A stretch of 64,000 bases of DNA from Echiichthys vipera. Its lineage: Eukaryota; Chordata; Actinopteri; Perciformes; Trachinidae. The first letter of the stretch is position 1, and every line of letters begins with the position of its first letter. Where the stretch lies: positions 5,986,424-6,050,423 of the forward strand of contig OY829662.1 of assembly GCA_963691815.1 (NCBI GenBank). The letters are read 5' to 3'. Under the pieces are notes generated by a model. The model made no database searches, had not been told where the DNA came from, and saw only the letters and a list, made by a program, of their open reading frames with translations. A program made the position numbers and the translations under genes. Positions 1 to 28,433 of this stretch are shown here, in pieces.

Positions 1-369
1 AGCATTAAAATAATAGTTTTCTTTCTGCATGTTCTACAGACAGAGTGACCATCTTCGATCAAGTTTCCCACAGCACCAACTTCAGAGTTAGACTCTCTTA
101 GAAGGCTGTCACTTCCTACTGCCATGTTTTCATTGATGCAAAAACAAACCCACGCTGTTGCGCCTGCTTCTGGGAGACTGTTGACTGTTTGTTTAGGCTG
201 GACAGTATTTACCGTGGGTTTACTCAAAGTGCTTAAGTAATCAAACATGGGTACAATGATAATCCAAATTTTAAAGCTCCTTTATTCATCATTCAACTGT
301 AACTGTCTCATCTCTTCTGGATTTTCCTCACGAAGGCAAATACATTTAAAAAAAAAGAAAGATAATTCT

Positions 370-545
370 TTTGGCTTTGTGTGCCTTTATTGGGACAGGA
401 CAGCTGCAGGTTGAAAGGAAATGAGGGAGAGGAAGAGAGATAGAGATAGAGAGAGAGAGACATGCAGCAAGGGGAGGTAGGTCGGGATCAAACCAGCCTC
501 TGTCTACGGGGCGCCTGCTCTAACCACTGATCCACAGGGCACCCC
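370..545. repeat. Interspersed repeat, copy 1 (same family as 22440-22600)
   Basis: A CTTTATTGGGACAGGACAG-like start, a GA-rich middle, then a 'gacatgcagcaa...ggtcgggatcaaacc' block and a run resembling a tRNA-derived end. The same order recurs at 22440-22600. It is a common fish interspersed repeat and lies downstream of clpp exon 2. The rest of 1-1150 shows no gene. Confidence 0.5.
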
Positions 546-1155
546 GAGGTGATGATTGACTACCAAACTGCATACAGATTAGTTACCAGCTGATTATTAT
601 AATTATTGTTGGGAAATTAACTGAAACTATTCTGCAAATCCATCTACACACTTTATATACTTTGTAAACATTCTTTAAATACGATATGTCCCTTACATAG
701 ATAATTGTATACTAATATAGTATACTGTGATATTTCAAATGGAAATGATACAATACAAAGGCATGCTGTTTGACATTGACCAAACATAATAGTTATTTAG
801 TCTTTATGAAGCTCCTGGGACAATAGTGTTTATCAAAAATAAAGCAGTTTTTAATCTGCATACTGACAGTTTGAGTGTTTTTTTTTCCCCTCTCTGGTCT
901 CTTCTCATGCTAAACGCACAGCCCTTCCTCCGTTTGTTCCAAGCAAACAACAACATGTAAACTCGTCTTTTCCTGACATGTTTCTACCTCTGATAGACCA
1001 GCACGATGCAAAAGCCTGAGCGTGTTTGTTTGAGTTGTGAGTGGGCTCTTCTTGTTGTACATTTATGGAACATAGCTCTACTGAGTGAGGATCTTTGTGT
1101 CTGTGAGGAGTGACGCGTAGTGCAGCATTAACAGCCTCGGACTCGGCTCACTCAC

Positions 1156-3638
1156 TGTCTGCTCCACCACTATGGGTATTAGAGGACTCCTCCATACAGG
1201 GCTGTGGTGGACGGACCTGCTGTGTTTCAGCGTCAAGCCTCCGATCTGCAACACTCTCTGGAAGACACACATGCAGAAACACACAATGATTATAATGACA
1301 CAATGATGACTGAACAACAACGTTTTATTTATCTATTATGGCATTTTTCCGGTGCAAGACAGAGAACGTAATAGTAAAAATATACTGTATAAGCATATGT
1401 ATAACAATATACAAATGTAAAATAATACAAATACCTTAAATATAACATAAAAAGAGTGCATTCTTGTTTTTCAATATTTTCAGAGACTTCATAGATTTCC
1501 TATTTTAAATGTAATAAATGTAACATTCTCCTTTACTTGGATACACTACTTTAATATTAATTTAAGTTAATAATAAACACATTTTTGTACTGTTTAACAT
1601 AATTGTGTACATCTGGATAAATTGGGTTTGATGCAAAACCGTGCATAAGTTAACAACTATCCTCTTATTTATTGACAGTGACTGAAACAAATACATTATT
1701 TGTGAGATAATAAGGGATGAGAAGTTGTAAAATAATATAAGCATTGCACACCAGAGCCTATATACATATTACTACAGGATACTTTTATAATGTTATAACT
1801 GACTTCTCAAGTCAAGTCAACTTTATCAATTTCTGCACTATGTGCCAGGCATACAGAGTATTCGAAAATACGTTTCTCTCCGACCCACAGTGCAATCAGC
1901 ACAAAAGTAATATATATGATACATTAATTCTAAATAGAGCAAAAAATGATGCACACCATATGCAATATACTGGAAACTAGGGATCGACCAATATGGATTT
2001 TTTTAGGGACGATACCGATTTTTTAAATCAGCTTTAGCCGATGACCGATACTGACTGCCGATTTTCTTGAGCTGATATTTGGAGGTGATTCTACTTTTGC
2101 TCCCTCAATTTACATCATAAAAATTACACAATGATGATAACAAATGCTACTAGTCTCAATTTAAAAAAAGGAACATTTATTGAACTTAAAAAGCGTGTAC
2201 AGCATTACAGAGCTGCCTGTGGACGCCTGTCTGTAAATAACTATATGCGATGGCAGCAGCCCGCATCGGCCGATACTGATAAACCTAAAAAAACGCAAAT
2301 ATCGACGATGTATCGGCCGGCCGATGTATCAGTTTATCACTACAGGAAACTAAATACATTGAAAAAGTACAATATAAAAGGATAAAGGGCAAGAAAATCG
2401 AATAAATGTATATAAATGTTAAAATGCACATTGTGTTTTTTCTTAATTCGTTTTCACGTATTTACTTTATAGCATCCATATGGAGGTTGCAATCCTAATC
2501 TTGTCGTGCTTATACAATGACAATAAAGATATTCTGACATTATTCTACTCTGAGATCATCTTTCATCTTTATTTGATCGATGTTGAAATGACAAACAAAC
2601 CATTTTGTATTAAAAAACAGTACTCTCAGCCTGTCAGGATCATACTGTATATCAGGGTTTATATAACGTCACAGTCTATGCCAGTCTATGGTCAGGTTAC
2701 AGTGGCTCTATGTAAACTACATTAACATTACACAAGCAGAAAAGGGAGAGACGCGGACTGACTTTGTTGTGTTTTGTATTTGGGTTAAAATCCCTCCTCT
2801 CTGTGAGTTTGTACCCATGATATGTGTCCTTAACCCTCCTGTTATCCTAAGGGTCAATTTGACCCCATTTAATGTTTAACATCTCTAAATAATGACATCT
2901 CTTTTTGTTTTTTGCTTTATATTTATGACTTTTCCTCATTTTATAGGGACGACTCATAAAAAAACTAAAATTGTCATGATTATATATTTTTTTTATTGTT
3001 CTTATCGTACATGTACTTGTCGCATCGGTGTTCCTTTGGGTCAGTTTGATCATCTGGATGATTTAATCATTATTATTTTTGTCTATTTTACAATTCAAAT
3101 ATTATATGAGGTCAAATTCATGCTGCTGTCCTTGATAACGGACGTTACTTTCATTCCAGATGTTACAAATAACACAAAATAGCACTTAAAATAACAGACT
3201 CACTTTAAAACACACAGACACACAAAGATCCCTCGATGCAATTTAACATCAGTAATATTTTTCATTTTGTTAAACAAAATACATAAAGTACCCGACTTAA
3301 CTTGAGTCACACATTGATTATGATCATTTTTGAGATGTTTAAATTGCTGCGGTCAAATTGACCCCGAGGATAAATGGTGTTAGTCAAATTTAAGGGGCAA
3401 CAGGAGGGTTAATGTGCCAGTGTGGAGCTGAGGGGCTGACAGGTTTAGAGGTGATGCCTGAAGCAACGTTACACAAGCTCACAGTTAGTTAACATTCAAC
3501 ACGACCCGCTGTACAACAACAGTAACAACAACGGTAACAACAACGGTGACAACAACAGTAAGTTAACCCCCACTTTGGTGTTAGTGTCCGGTCTTTATAA
3601 CCCCGCTGACTGCAGGCTGTACTCACCCGTAACAGCAT
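1156..3638 (-). CDS. clpp: clpp, ATP-dependent Clp protease proteolytic subunit, mitochondrial (5' part only)
   Basis: ClpP is the serine peptidase of the mitochondrial matrix ClpXP complex. Only its start is here. Coding exon 1 is 3638-3627 (Met-Leu-Leu-Arg, donor GTGAGT). Coding exon 2 is 1257-1156 (acceptor cttccag, donor GTGAGT). Joined, they give 38 residues ending in PLIPIVVEQT, the hallmark segment at the mature N-terminus of vertebrate ClpP; the preceding basic residues fit a mitochondrial transit peptide. I chose the ATG at 3638 because fish ClpP, as I recall it, begins MLLRRVLQ, which this junction rebuilds. An ATG at 1272 would extend exon 2 upstream but skips the splice site. The catalytic Ser/His/Asp exons should lie left of position 1; I found none in 1-1155. 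Intron 1 (about 2.4 kb) carries two DNA-transposon relics. Identity is secure although short. Confidence 0.85.
1978..2342. mobile_element. Non-autonomous hAT-type DNA transposon in clpp intron 1
   Basis: The element starts TAGGGATCGACC and ends in TATCACTA, giving imperfect terminal inverted repeats, with internal 'ccgatac/gtatcgg' inverted words. It is flanked by near-identical 8-bp duplications, CTGGAAAC (1970-1977) and CAGGAAAC (2343-2350), the size expected for hAT. It encodes no transposase. Confidence 0.7.
2834..3408. mobile_element. piggyBac-like MITE with TTAA target duplication, in clpp intron 1
   Basis: A 575-bp element bounded by TTAA on both sides (2830-2833 and 3409-3412). Its ends are perfectly inverted for 10 bp (CCCTCCTGTT / AACAGGAGGG). 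Subterminal palindromes of the GGGTCAATTTGACCC type occur near both ends. TTAA duplication with CCCT...AGGG ends is typical of piggyBac. No transposase reading frame is present. Confidence 0.75.
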
Positions 3639-3702
3639 GTTTTCAGTAGTTTCGGATTTTCTCCCTCTGTGACTCGCAGACACACCGGAAACACTTCACA
3701 CT

Positions 3703-3715
3703 TGACCTTTGAACC
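3703..3715 (-). promoter_or_regulatory. DR1-type nuclear-receptor half-site pair upstream of clpp
   Basis: Read on the minus strand, GGTTCA-A-AGGTCA is two AGGTCA-like half-sites spaced by one base, the DR1 layout bound by HNF4, PPAR/RXR and related receptors. It lies about 65 bp upstream of the clpp start codon, probably in the promoter or 5' UTR. Only the match is seen; function is inferred. Confidence 0.35.
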
Positions 3716-3840
3716 TCTTTCTTCTTCTTCTTCGCTTAATCAAAAACGTGTTTCATTAGCGCCCCTACTGGACGGGTTGACTCCCCCCGCTGATTACTAC
3801 ATTTGACCTTTTACACAGAAATAAGATGGAAGTTAGTTTG

Positions 3841-4530
3841 GAGGTTATGGACCTTGCTCAAGGGCACCTCGGTGGTAGTAATGAGGGAAGGGCAAGTGCT
3901 GCTTCTTCACTTCCCCACCCAGATTTAGCCTGCCGGTCCTGGGGATTGAACTGGCGATCCTCCGATCACAAGCTCGCCTCTTTAACCCTCTAGCCCAGGG
4001 ATGTCAAACTCCAATTTACAGTGGGCCAAATTTAAAAACTGGGACAAGGTTTCGGGCCAAAGTCAATATTTACTAACAAAAAAAAAAAGACTGTAAATGT
4101 GCATGTGTTCCTTCTCTCCAGATGTGTAACGTTGAACCTTTCCAGCTTAGGTCCTTGTTCTCATCGTGGTGTTTCTTCTGTTTGATTCTTTGTTTACAGC
4201 CACGGTGGCACTGCAGACGAGACAAACAGCTCTTTACCTTCAGAAACACATCATCTGCCTCCCACCGCTGCTGAAAGCCCCTGTTCTCCATCTTTCTTTG
4301 GGTCATTTTTGGGGAGGGGTGGATTAAGTGTGTCTGCAGAGACTGGTAGCATGGATGCTCATGTTTGTTAACAGAAAAGTAGACGTGTATGTGCTTTATA
4401 CTCGCAGGCCAGCTCTCACAGAACCTTCATATGACCTAGGGGGCCAAATATTATTACACCGCGGGCCAGATTTGGCCCACGGGCCTGAGTTTGACACCCC
4501 TGCTCTAGCCTCTAACCTGGCCCCACGTGT
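3841..4530 (-). repeat. tRNA-derived SINE relic, split by a hAT insertion
   Basis: On the minus strand the block reads like a tRNA-derived SINE head with a B-box-like GTTCAATCCC (near 3945-3955), followed by the 'cttgagcaaggtcc' motif common in fish SINEs. The hAT element at 3996-4502 interrupts it, and SINE-like sequence resumes at 4511. Confidence 0.5.
3996..4502. mobile_element. hAT (Charlie-like) non-autonomous transposon with perfect 8-bp TSD
   Basis: The termini CAGGGATGTCAAACTC and GAGTTTGACACCCCTG are inverted repeats typical of hAT/Charlie elements, with internal 'GGGCCAGATTTGGCCC' words. Perfect CTCTAGCC duplications flank it at 3988-3995 and 4503-4510. It carries no transposase. 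Confidence 0.85.
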
Positions 4531-5039
4531 GTGTTTAATATCTATTTACCATATTTCCTGACTGACCTCTTGTATTTTTTTTTATGTTTTTTACTGATTT
4601 TTGTCATTTAAATGTACTCATTATTACAAACTATTCAGTTTTTTCTGTTATTGATATCACTTGTTTTCTATTGTATATAACTTGTATTATCTTGAATATG
4701 ATGTATGCCTTTTTGATTGTGCAAGAATAACTTAAACAAATGAACATTAACAACAACTACATTCTACACAGAGTTGGCTCATTCAGTACATTACAATCTG
4801 AGCTCCTTCCAGCCTACATTACTTGAATATTTTGATTTTCTGCTACTTTACACTTCTACTCACCACATCTCAGAGGTAAACATTGTACTTTTTACTGCAC
4901 CGCACTGCACTATTTGTATCCAACACAGGTTTACAAAATAAAGGGAAATGTAGAGAGATTTAAAAACTATATAAAATAATATAAGTAAGAAGAACCTGGA
5001 TAGGGGGAGAAGTTCAGCATCCGTGAGGAACTCCGAGTA

Positions 5040-5350
5040 GAGCCGCTGCTCCTTTGCGTTGAAAGGAGCCAGTTGAGGTGGTTCAGGATCATCTGGTAAG
5101 GATGAACCCTGGGCGCCTCCCTAGGGAGGTGTTCCAGGCACGTCCAGCTGGGAGGAGGCCTCGGGGAAGACCCAGGACCAGGTGGAGAGATTAGATCTCC
5201 ACACTGGCCTGGGAACGCCTCAGGATCCCCCAGTTAGAGCTGGTTAATGTGGCCCGGGAAAGGGAAGTTTGGGGTCCCCTGCTAAAGCTGCTGCCCCCGC
5301 GACCCGACCCCAGATAAGCGGATGAAGATGAGATGAGATGAGATGAGATG
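5040..5350 (+). mobile_element. 5'-truncated Rex-type non-LTR retrotransposon 3' end
   Basis: The block encodes the C-terminal end of a LINE reverse transcriptase (a degenerate RGRPRTRW-R-like segment followed by an LLPPRPDP-like end) and finishes in an (AGATG)n tail. A second copy, in reverse orientation, is at 60966-61190. I think of Rex3/RTE, but the family name is from memory. Confidence 0.65.
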
Positions 5351-5589
5351 AGATGAGAAGAACCTGGAGCCTATTGTTATTTGATAACTTCTATAGATAC
5401 TTTAACATTAATGCAGATTATTAATACAAACTGTACTCAACAAATAAGTGATTATGTATTATTATAGATACAGATAATGTTTTAATCATCCCTTGGGGAA
5501 ATTCACAAGCTGCCCACCCAGAAGTATGTGTACCAAAACACAAGCCCCACCTTCATCCTTCATGCAACGTTAAACTGAACACGTACTGT

Positions 5590-5799
5590 ACATCAATAAT
5601 CAATCATTTCCGGTCAAGACAAGTCTGACGTTCCTGCCTGTTATAGGGAAGGTTTTCGTTGCCACCATACTCTACGGGGGAATTGTTGGGTCTATGTAAA
5701 ACATAGAGTGTGGTCTTTACCTACTCTGTAAAGTGTCCTGAGATAACTTCTGTTATGAATTGGCACTATAAATAAAATTGAATTGAATTGAATTGAATA
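5590..5799 (+). mobile_element. L2-type LINE or SINE 3' end
   Basis: The run 'tgtaaagtgtcctgagataac...ggcactataaataaaattgaattgaattg' is a standard fish L2-like 3' tail with (ATTGA)n repeats. It is truncated at its 5' side and non-coding. Confidence 0.6.
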
Positions 5800-6259
5800 A
5801 TACAGTAAAATCATGTATATTAGTCTTAAATGGACCATTCTGTATAATAAGTTACTTTTGATGTCTTTTTTATGCTAATACTTTTGTACCCTTACTTAAG
5901 TAAACATTGCATGCAGGATTTTTTACTTGTAACCAAGTATTTATACACCGTGATATTAGTACTTTTACTTCCACCACTGACTCTATTTAATCACGCTACC
6001 CTAGATATAAATACACAGCTTGTTACAGGGTGCTGTGCTGCTATAATCAACCTTAAATATTGTGTTACACAAGTCAAACATGGTGTGAGCCTCTTTCTTT
6101 ATTTTCCTCTTTTATTGACGTTTTATATCCTTGCATTGCTATAAATGATTTAACTTATAAATGATTTAACAGTTTTATTTATTAATGTTTCCAATTATAT
6201 TGTTTTAACCTTGGAGTTTTTTTTATGATTTTATAAGTTCCCTTTACTATTTACATCAT

Positions 6260-6295
<36 letters not shown>

Positions 6296-6630
6296 AATAA
6301 TAATAATAAAAATATGTTAAGTTAAGAATAAATAAATGTAAATTACATTAATAAAAAACAGCACAGACAAAACACAGTTAAAAAGATTAGAAAGTATTCT
6401 TTTGTATAAGTCGGACAGAAATGTATAATTATAATATCCTCAACTCCTACTACTGCATTTAAACACACCTGCGTGTGGACACGATTAAAAAATATATTTT
6501 TTGACTTTAAACACCAACATCCATTCATGACGCTGAATGTGTTGTTGTATTTTGTTTTGAACTGAGCGTGTTTCGTATCATGAGCTCAACTGAATATTTG
6601 TCTCAGGACTTCAAGGACAAACAGACGGTT

Positions 6631-6635
<5 letters not shown>

Positions 6636-6714
<79 letters not shown>
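6636..6714. repeat. (GT)n microsatellite
   Basis: About 39 near-perfect GT dinucleotides. The Cys-Val open frame across it is an artefact. Confidence 0.95.
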
Positions 6715-6720
<6 letters not shown>

Positions 6721-7690
6721 CCTAAAAGTTCTTGTGCAAATTCATGCCTGTATGCTCAAGGTCCCCTCTAACCTGTTATATTGACTCTTTTATTCTGACA
6801 TTGACTGCTGACTCCTCACTCTAAACTAGTTGGCCCTAGCAGCTTTAGTTCACCTGGTAACGTGTGTGCCTCTTAAGCTGAGTCTTTACTGCACAGGTCT
6901 GAGTCCGTCACGTTGACCAAAACACAAATATCATAAAACTAATGGGGCAAACCTGAGTACTGGTGAACTCTCTTGTGCTGTGCCAGGGGTGTACGTTTGT
7001 GTGGTCAGAGTGTTTGGGTGCGGTCCTGCTCGGGGCTCTACCTGGAAGCACAATTGAGTCAGATCACACTCTACTGACTGCACTTTTGTAGTTGAGATTT
7101 ATTAAGATTGTATGGCAAAATCAATTCAATGTGGTTACAAATTTCTGCAGACTTAAGCAAGCGCCTCAAGAGCTCAATGTATACCTCTTTCACACTAATG
7201 ACCACGATCAGACCAGGGTTTTCTGACCCATGGTAAAAACTCCTTTTGTCAGTTCAAACCAAGCCAGTCAACATGGGTCGATCCCTGGTTGTGACAATTC
7301 AGATACGACCTGGGTTGCAAAGCAGAGTCTGTCCACTCCTGAACCCCTTCAAACAAAAGCAAACCCTGGTTCAACCCTGATTGAGCACTCAGTGTGTAGG
7401 AAGTATTCTTTTTTTTTTACAACAACAGTTAAAAATTAGCCCATAAGTCGCAACCAACTCATGTATCTGACCTTACAGATTATAATTTGACATAGAAAAC
7501 ATACAACGAATTTATAAAGTATGACGCACAGTTATTTACTACCCAACAGAATATGAAATAAATCAATTAGCTCCATCTCATCCAACTATAACTCATACAT
7601 CAGTAATTCATCACTATTTAATCCAATGATATAATATCTAACATACATTTTTCTTTTCTGTATTATGGCCTACTTTTACTGTGTGTGACA

Positions 7691-7907
<217 letters not shown>

Positions 7908-8028
7908 ATGGGTGGGGCGAGTGAAGTGAGTGAATAGTCTTCTTATTCTGAAGGTTGTGACCGGAAGCTGTGTCTAAGTGGTGAAACATGACTGTAATAA
8001 GTGAGTGTGTTATTTGGACTCAGTCATC

Positions 8029-10196
<2,168 letters not shown>

Positions 10197-10697
10197 CATG
10201 TGAGTGGAGCTGTTATTTTTGGATTCTTACATTTTGCTTTTTATTTTCTGCCTCTCTAATACTTTTGATATTGTTGCAGTTGCAGCTGCTGGACCAAGCG
10301 CTCCCAAGTTTTCCGTGCCAAGGGCCCCTAAAAAGCATTACTGATGGCCAGGGAGCACTTTTACAGGATGTATTTATAACATCCATTACAACTCTAATGT
10401 AAAAGTAATAAAACTCAACGTATTTCCTTACTTTTATTAATGTAACAATATTGGCATTTATATTTAAAGTCTTTAATCATGGCAAAAAGAAAAATCAGAA
10501 ATACAGTTTATGTTATACACTAATATATAATTACATTCTATAATAATGAGAATAATAATAACTTAATGAATAGTAAATAAATAGATAAATAAAGTGGGGC
10601 TCCCACTCTGAAAATCACTGAGCTGAACAATGACCCTGCTGTCTTTCAGAGCACAAGACCCATCCCTTCAAGCTGAATGTGTTTGTCTTGTTTTTAG

Positions 10698-11020
10698 GGC
10701 TTTGAAGGAGCTCAACACACCGGAGACAGACTCCTGATCATTGCCATGTGCCCCGCTGCATCTGAAGATAAAGAATGCCATATTGTAGATTCTTATCTGA
10801 TTTATTCCCATTTACGAATGTCACCCAAAGCACATATTTTGTTTTCTTTTATGAATGTTTTTCATTTATACCACCAGAGTAGAGTACTGGACTTTCCTTC
10901 ATAACAGAAAGAACAGGGAGCACTCTATTGATTCTGGAGCCTCTAAATGTCTGTAATGAATAATGTTGTGCCTGCATGAAAACATGATTTATGAAGCAAA
11001 ATAAACCTTTTGTATGGAAA
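10698..11020 (+). other. Probable 3'-UTR exon of the G-gamma gene
   Basis: A T-rich acceptor (tgtttttag) precedes 10698, and AATAAA occurs at 11000-11005, with others further on. A donor GTGAGT begins at 10200, three bases after the stop codon. Gamma-5 genes, as I recall, also have an intron in the 3' UTR. The link is inferred from splice signals only. Confidence 0.5.
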
Positions 11021-11529
11021 AGAGGAAGTATGGACACGTTATGAGATGCTGCACACACTCAAGTTCATACAGTTCCATAATCTCATGTTATTCACTTATT
11101 CACGAAAGTGACCAGCTCCCCTTGATAAGTATCATGGGCATAGTCTTCATGTTTTTGGAACAGAGCATAAATAAATCTGAATTACGGTTGACATGCTACT
11201 GTGTTGTCTAACAATAAGCTGAAAAGTGAACAGCTATAAAAGCTATACAATATTCCTGTTATATTACATTGTTCTTAATGCAATAAACAGAATCCAGCAA
11301 ATGTTTTACAATTAATATAATGTGTCATGTTATCATGTTGTCCCTGATACAGTATGTCACAATTACACATAGCTTTGCTTGCATCCAGATCACATTGCTA
11401 CTATATGTACAGTATCTATATCTTTTAACACATTAAATTATTACCACAAGTTCCACAACCATTTTCTCCTGTTTTGGTTACCTCTTGATGTGCTCTTGGT
11501 GTTTTTCTTTTTTCAATATTGGGAAGTGA

Positions 11530-12060
11530 TTAACAGAGCACCACTGAAGCACCACAGGGTTGTGTACTCCGTCCGTCTCATCTAAAATTGGAACATGGTT
11601 GCCTATAGAGACGAGGTGCACAGACTGTGGTGTGCCCACATCAACCTCTCTCTTAACACTAAAAAACCAAAGGAAATCATCACTGATTTCAGGCAACATA
11701 GAGGGGTAAGGAGGTGGAGAGGGTGCCTAGTTTTAAATATCTGGAAGTCAACATGATGATCTTAAATGGTCTGTGAACTCTGCTGTAGTTGTAAAAAAAG
11801 GCGCAGCAGAGATTTCCTTAGAGCAATGAGGAAGGCCCATCTGTCTGCAAAACTGCTGGAGTCTCTCGACTGCTGTGCCGTAGAAAGCCTACTGACATAC
11901 TGCATATCTGTCTGGTTTGGGAACTGTTCAGCAGCTGATGGAGCAGCTCTCCAGAAGGTAAAAAACTGCCCTTGACCCCTCTGGAGGAGATGCAGCAGCA
12001 GGACCTGTAACATTGCGAAAGATATTACACACCCTGGTCACCACTTGTCTACTCTGCTAA
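11530..12060 (+). pseudogene. Degenerate LINE reverse-transcriptase C-terminal relic
   Basis: Broken reading frames keep the order of fish CR1/Rex1-like RT C-termini: an LNTKKPKEIITDFR-like segment, a VNSAVVVKK-like segment, 'rkahlsakllesldccavesllty' and 'vwfgncsaadgaalqkv'. Stops and frameshifts are present. It lies between the G-gamma gene and carm1. Confidence 0.6.
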
Positions 12061-12641
12061 ATGTGCAAATTGTACTGACATTGTCAAGGGTTACTTAATT
12101 TTGGAATATGTCTAATGAAACTTTTCATATTCTAATAGCTAAATATGTTTTATCAAAGTAAGTTACTCCTCTAAGTTTGCCAGTTTTATGAATGGTGACT
12201 TAACTAATATTTTTTTTTAATCATGATTCATGGATAATCAAGTTTTTTCCTTTTTGTTCACAATCAAAATGGAATATGACAATTTTGAGTAGGTGATCCT
12301 TTTGTCCTCCGTGTAGAATATGGACAGTACACCTATAGAATACACACAGCACTGCAGTTTGTCAGTACCTTTGTATTTGATCAACTGTAAATATGAAACA
12401 TATTTTGAGATGTTTAAAGAAAAATATAAATATATATTTGTGGAACTCACATTTGTGTGACCACATTCATCTTTTGGCAAAAGGTGCAATTTGTGGTGGG
12501 GATTTAAAAAATAATAATTTTATATATTTGTAGTGGGAAAATATTTTTTATTTTCTATATTTGTGGTGAGGCAAAGATTTTTTGAAGTCGATAAAGTCAT
12601 CATGACGTACTGCCCAGTGTTTACACAGTACCCCCTCTAAG

Positions 12642-12655
12642 CCGCCAGATGTCGC
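12642..12655 (+). promoter_or_regulatory. CTCF-like motif just upstream of carm1
   Basis: CCGCCAGATGTCGC resembles the CTCF core (CCASYAGRKGGCRS) with two departures from consensus. It is about 125 bp before the carm1 ATG. Occupancy is unproven. Confidence 0.3.
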
Positions 12656-12777
12656 TGTTGGAGCGGCTCCTCCCGCCGATGCCAGCCCGGCCCGGTGGCC
12701 TGCCTCCTGCCTCCAGCAGAGAGCAGTGCGTGGTTGGATGTGAGCGCCACCGACCTGTCTCTACTTCCAGATCGAAG

Positions 12778-28433
<15,656 letters not shown>

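Larger units (their letters stand above)
4540..7690. other. Intergenic region between clpp and the G-gamma gene
   Basis: Apart from the repeats listed separately, I see no conserved coding exon. It holds AT-rich DNA, a (CAA)n/(TAA)n run at about 6261-6310 and a (GT)n run at 6636-6714. The short open frames here have no recognisable domain. Confidence 0.5.

Noticed and set aside
1270..1320. ATG at 1272 or 1320 as the clpp start
   Set aside because: A good acceptor at 1258 and a matching donor at 3626 rebuild the expected MLLR-RVLQ start.
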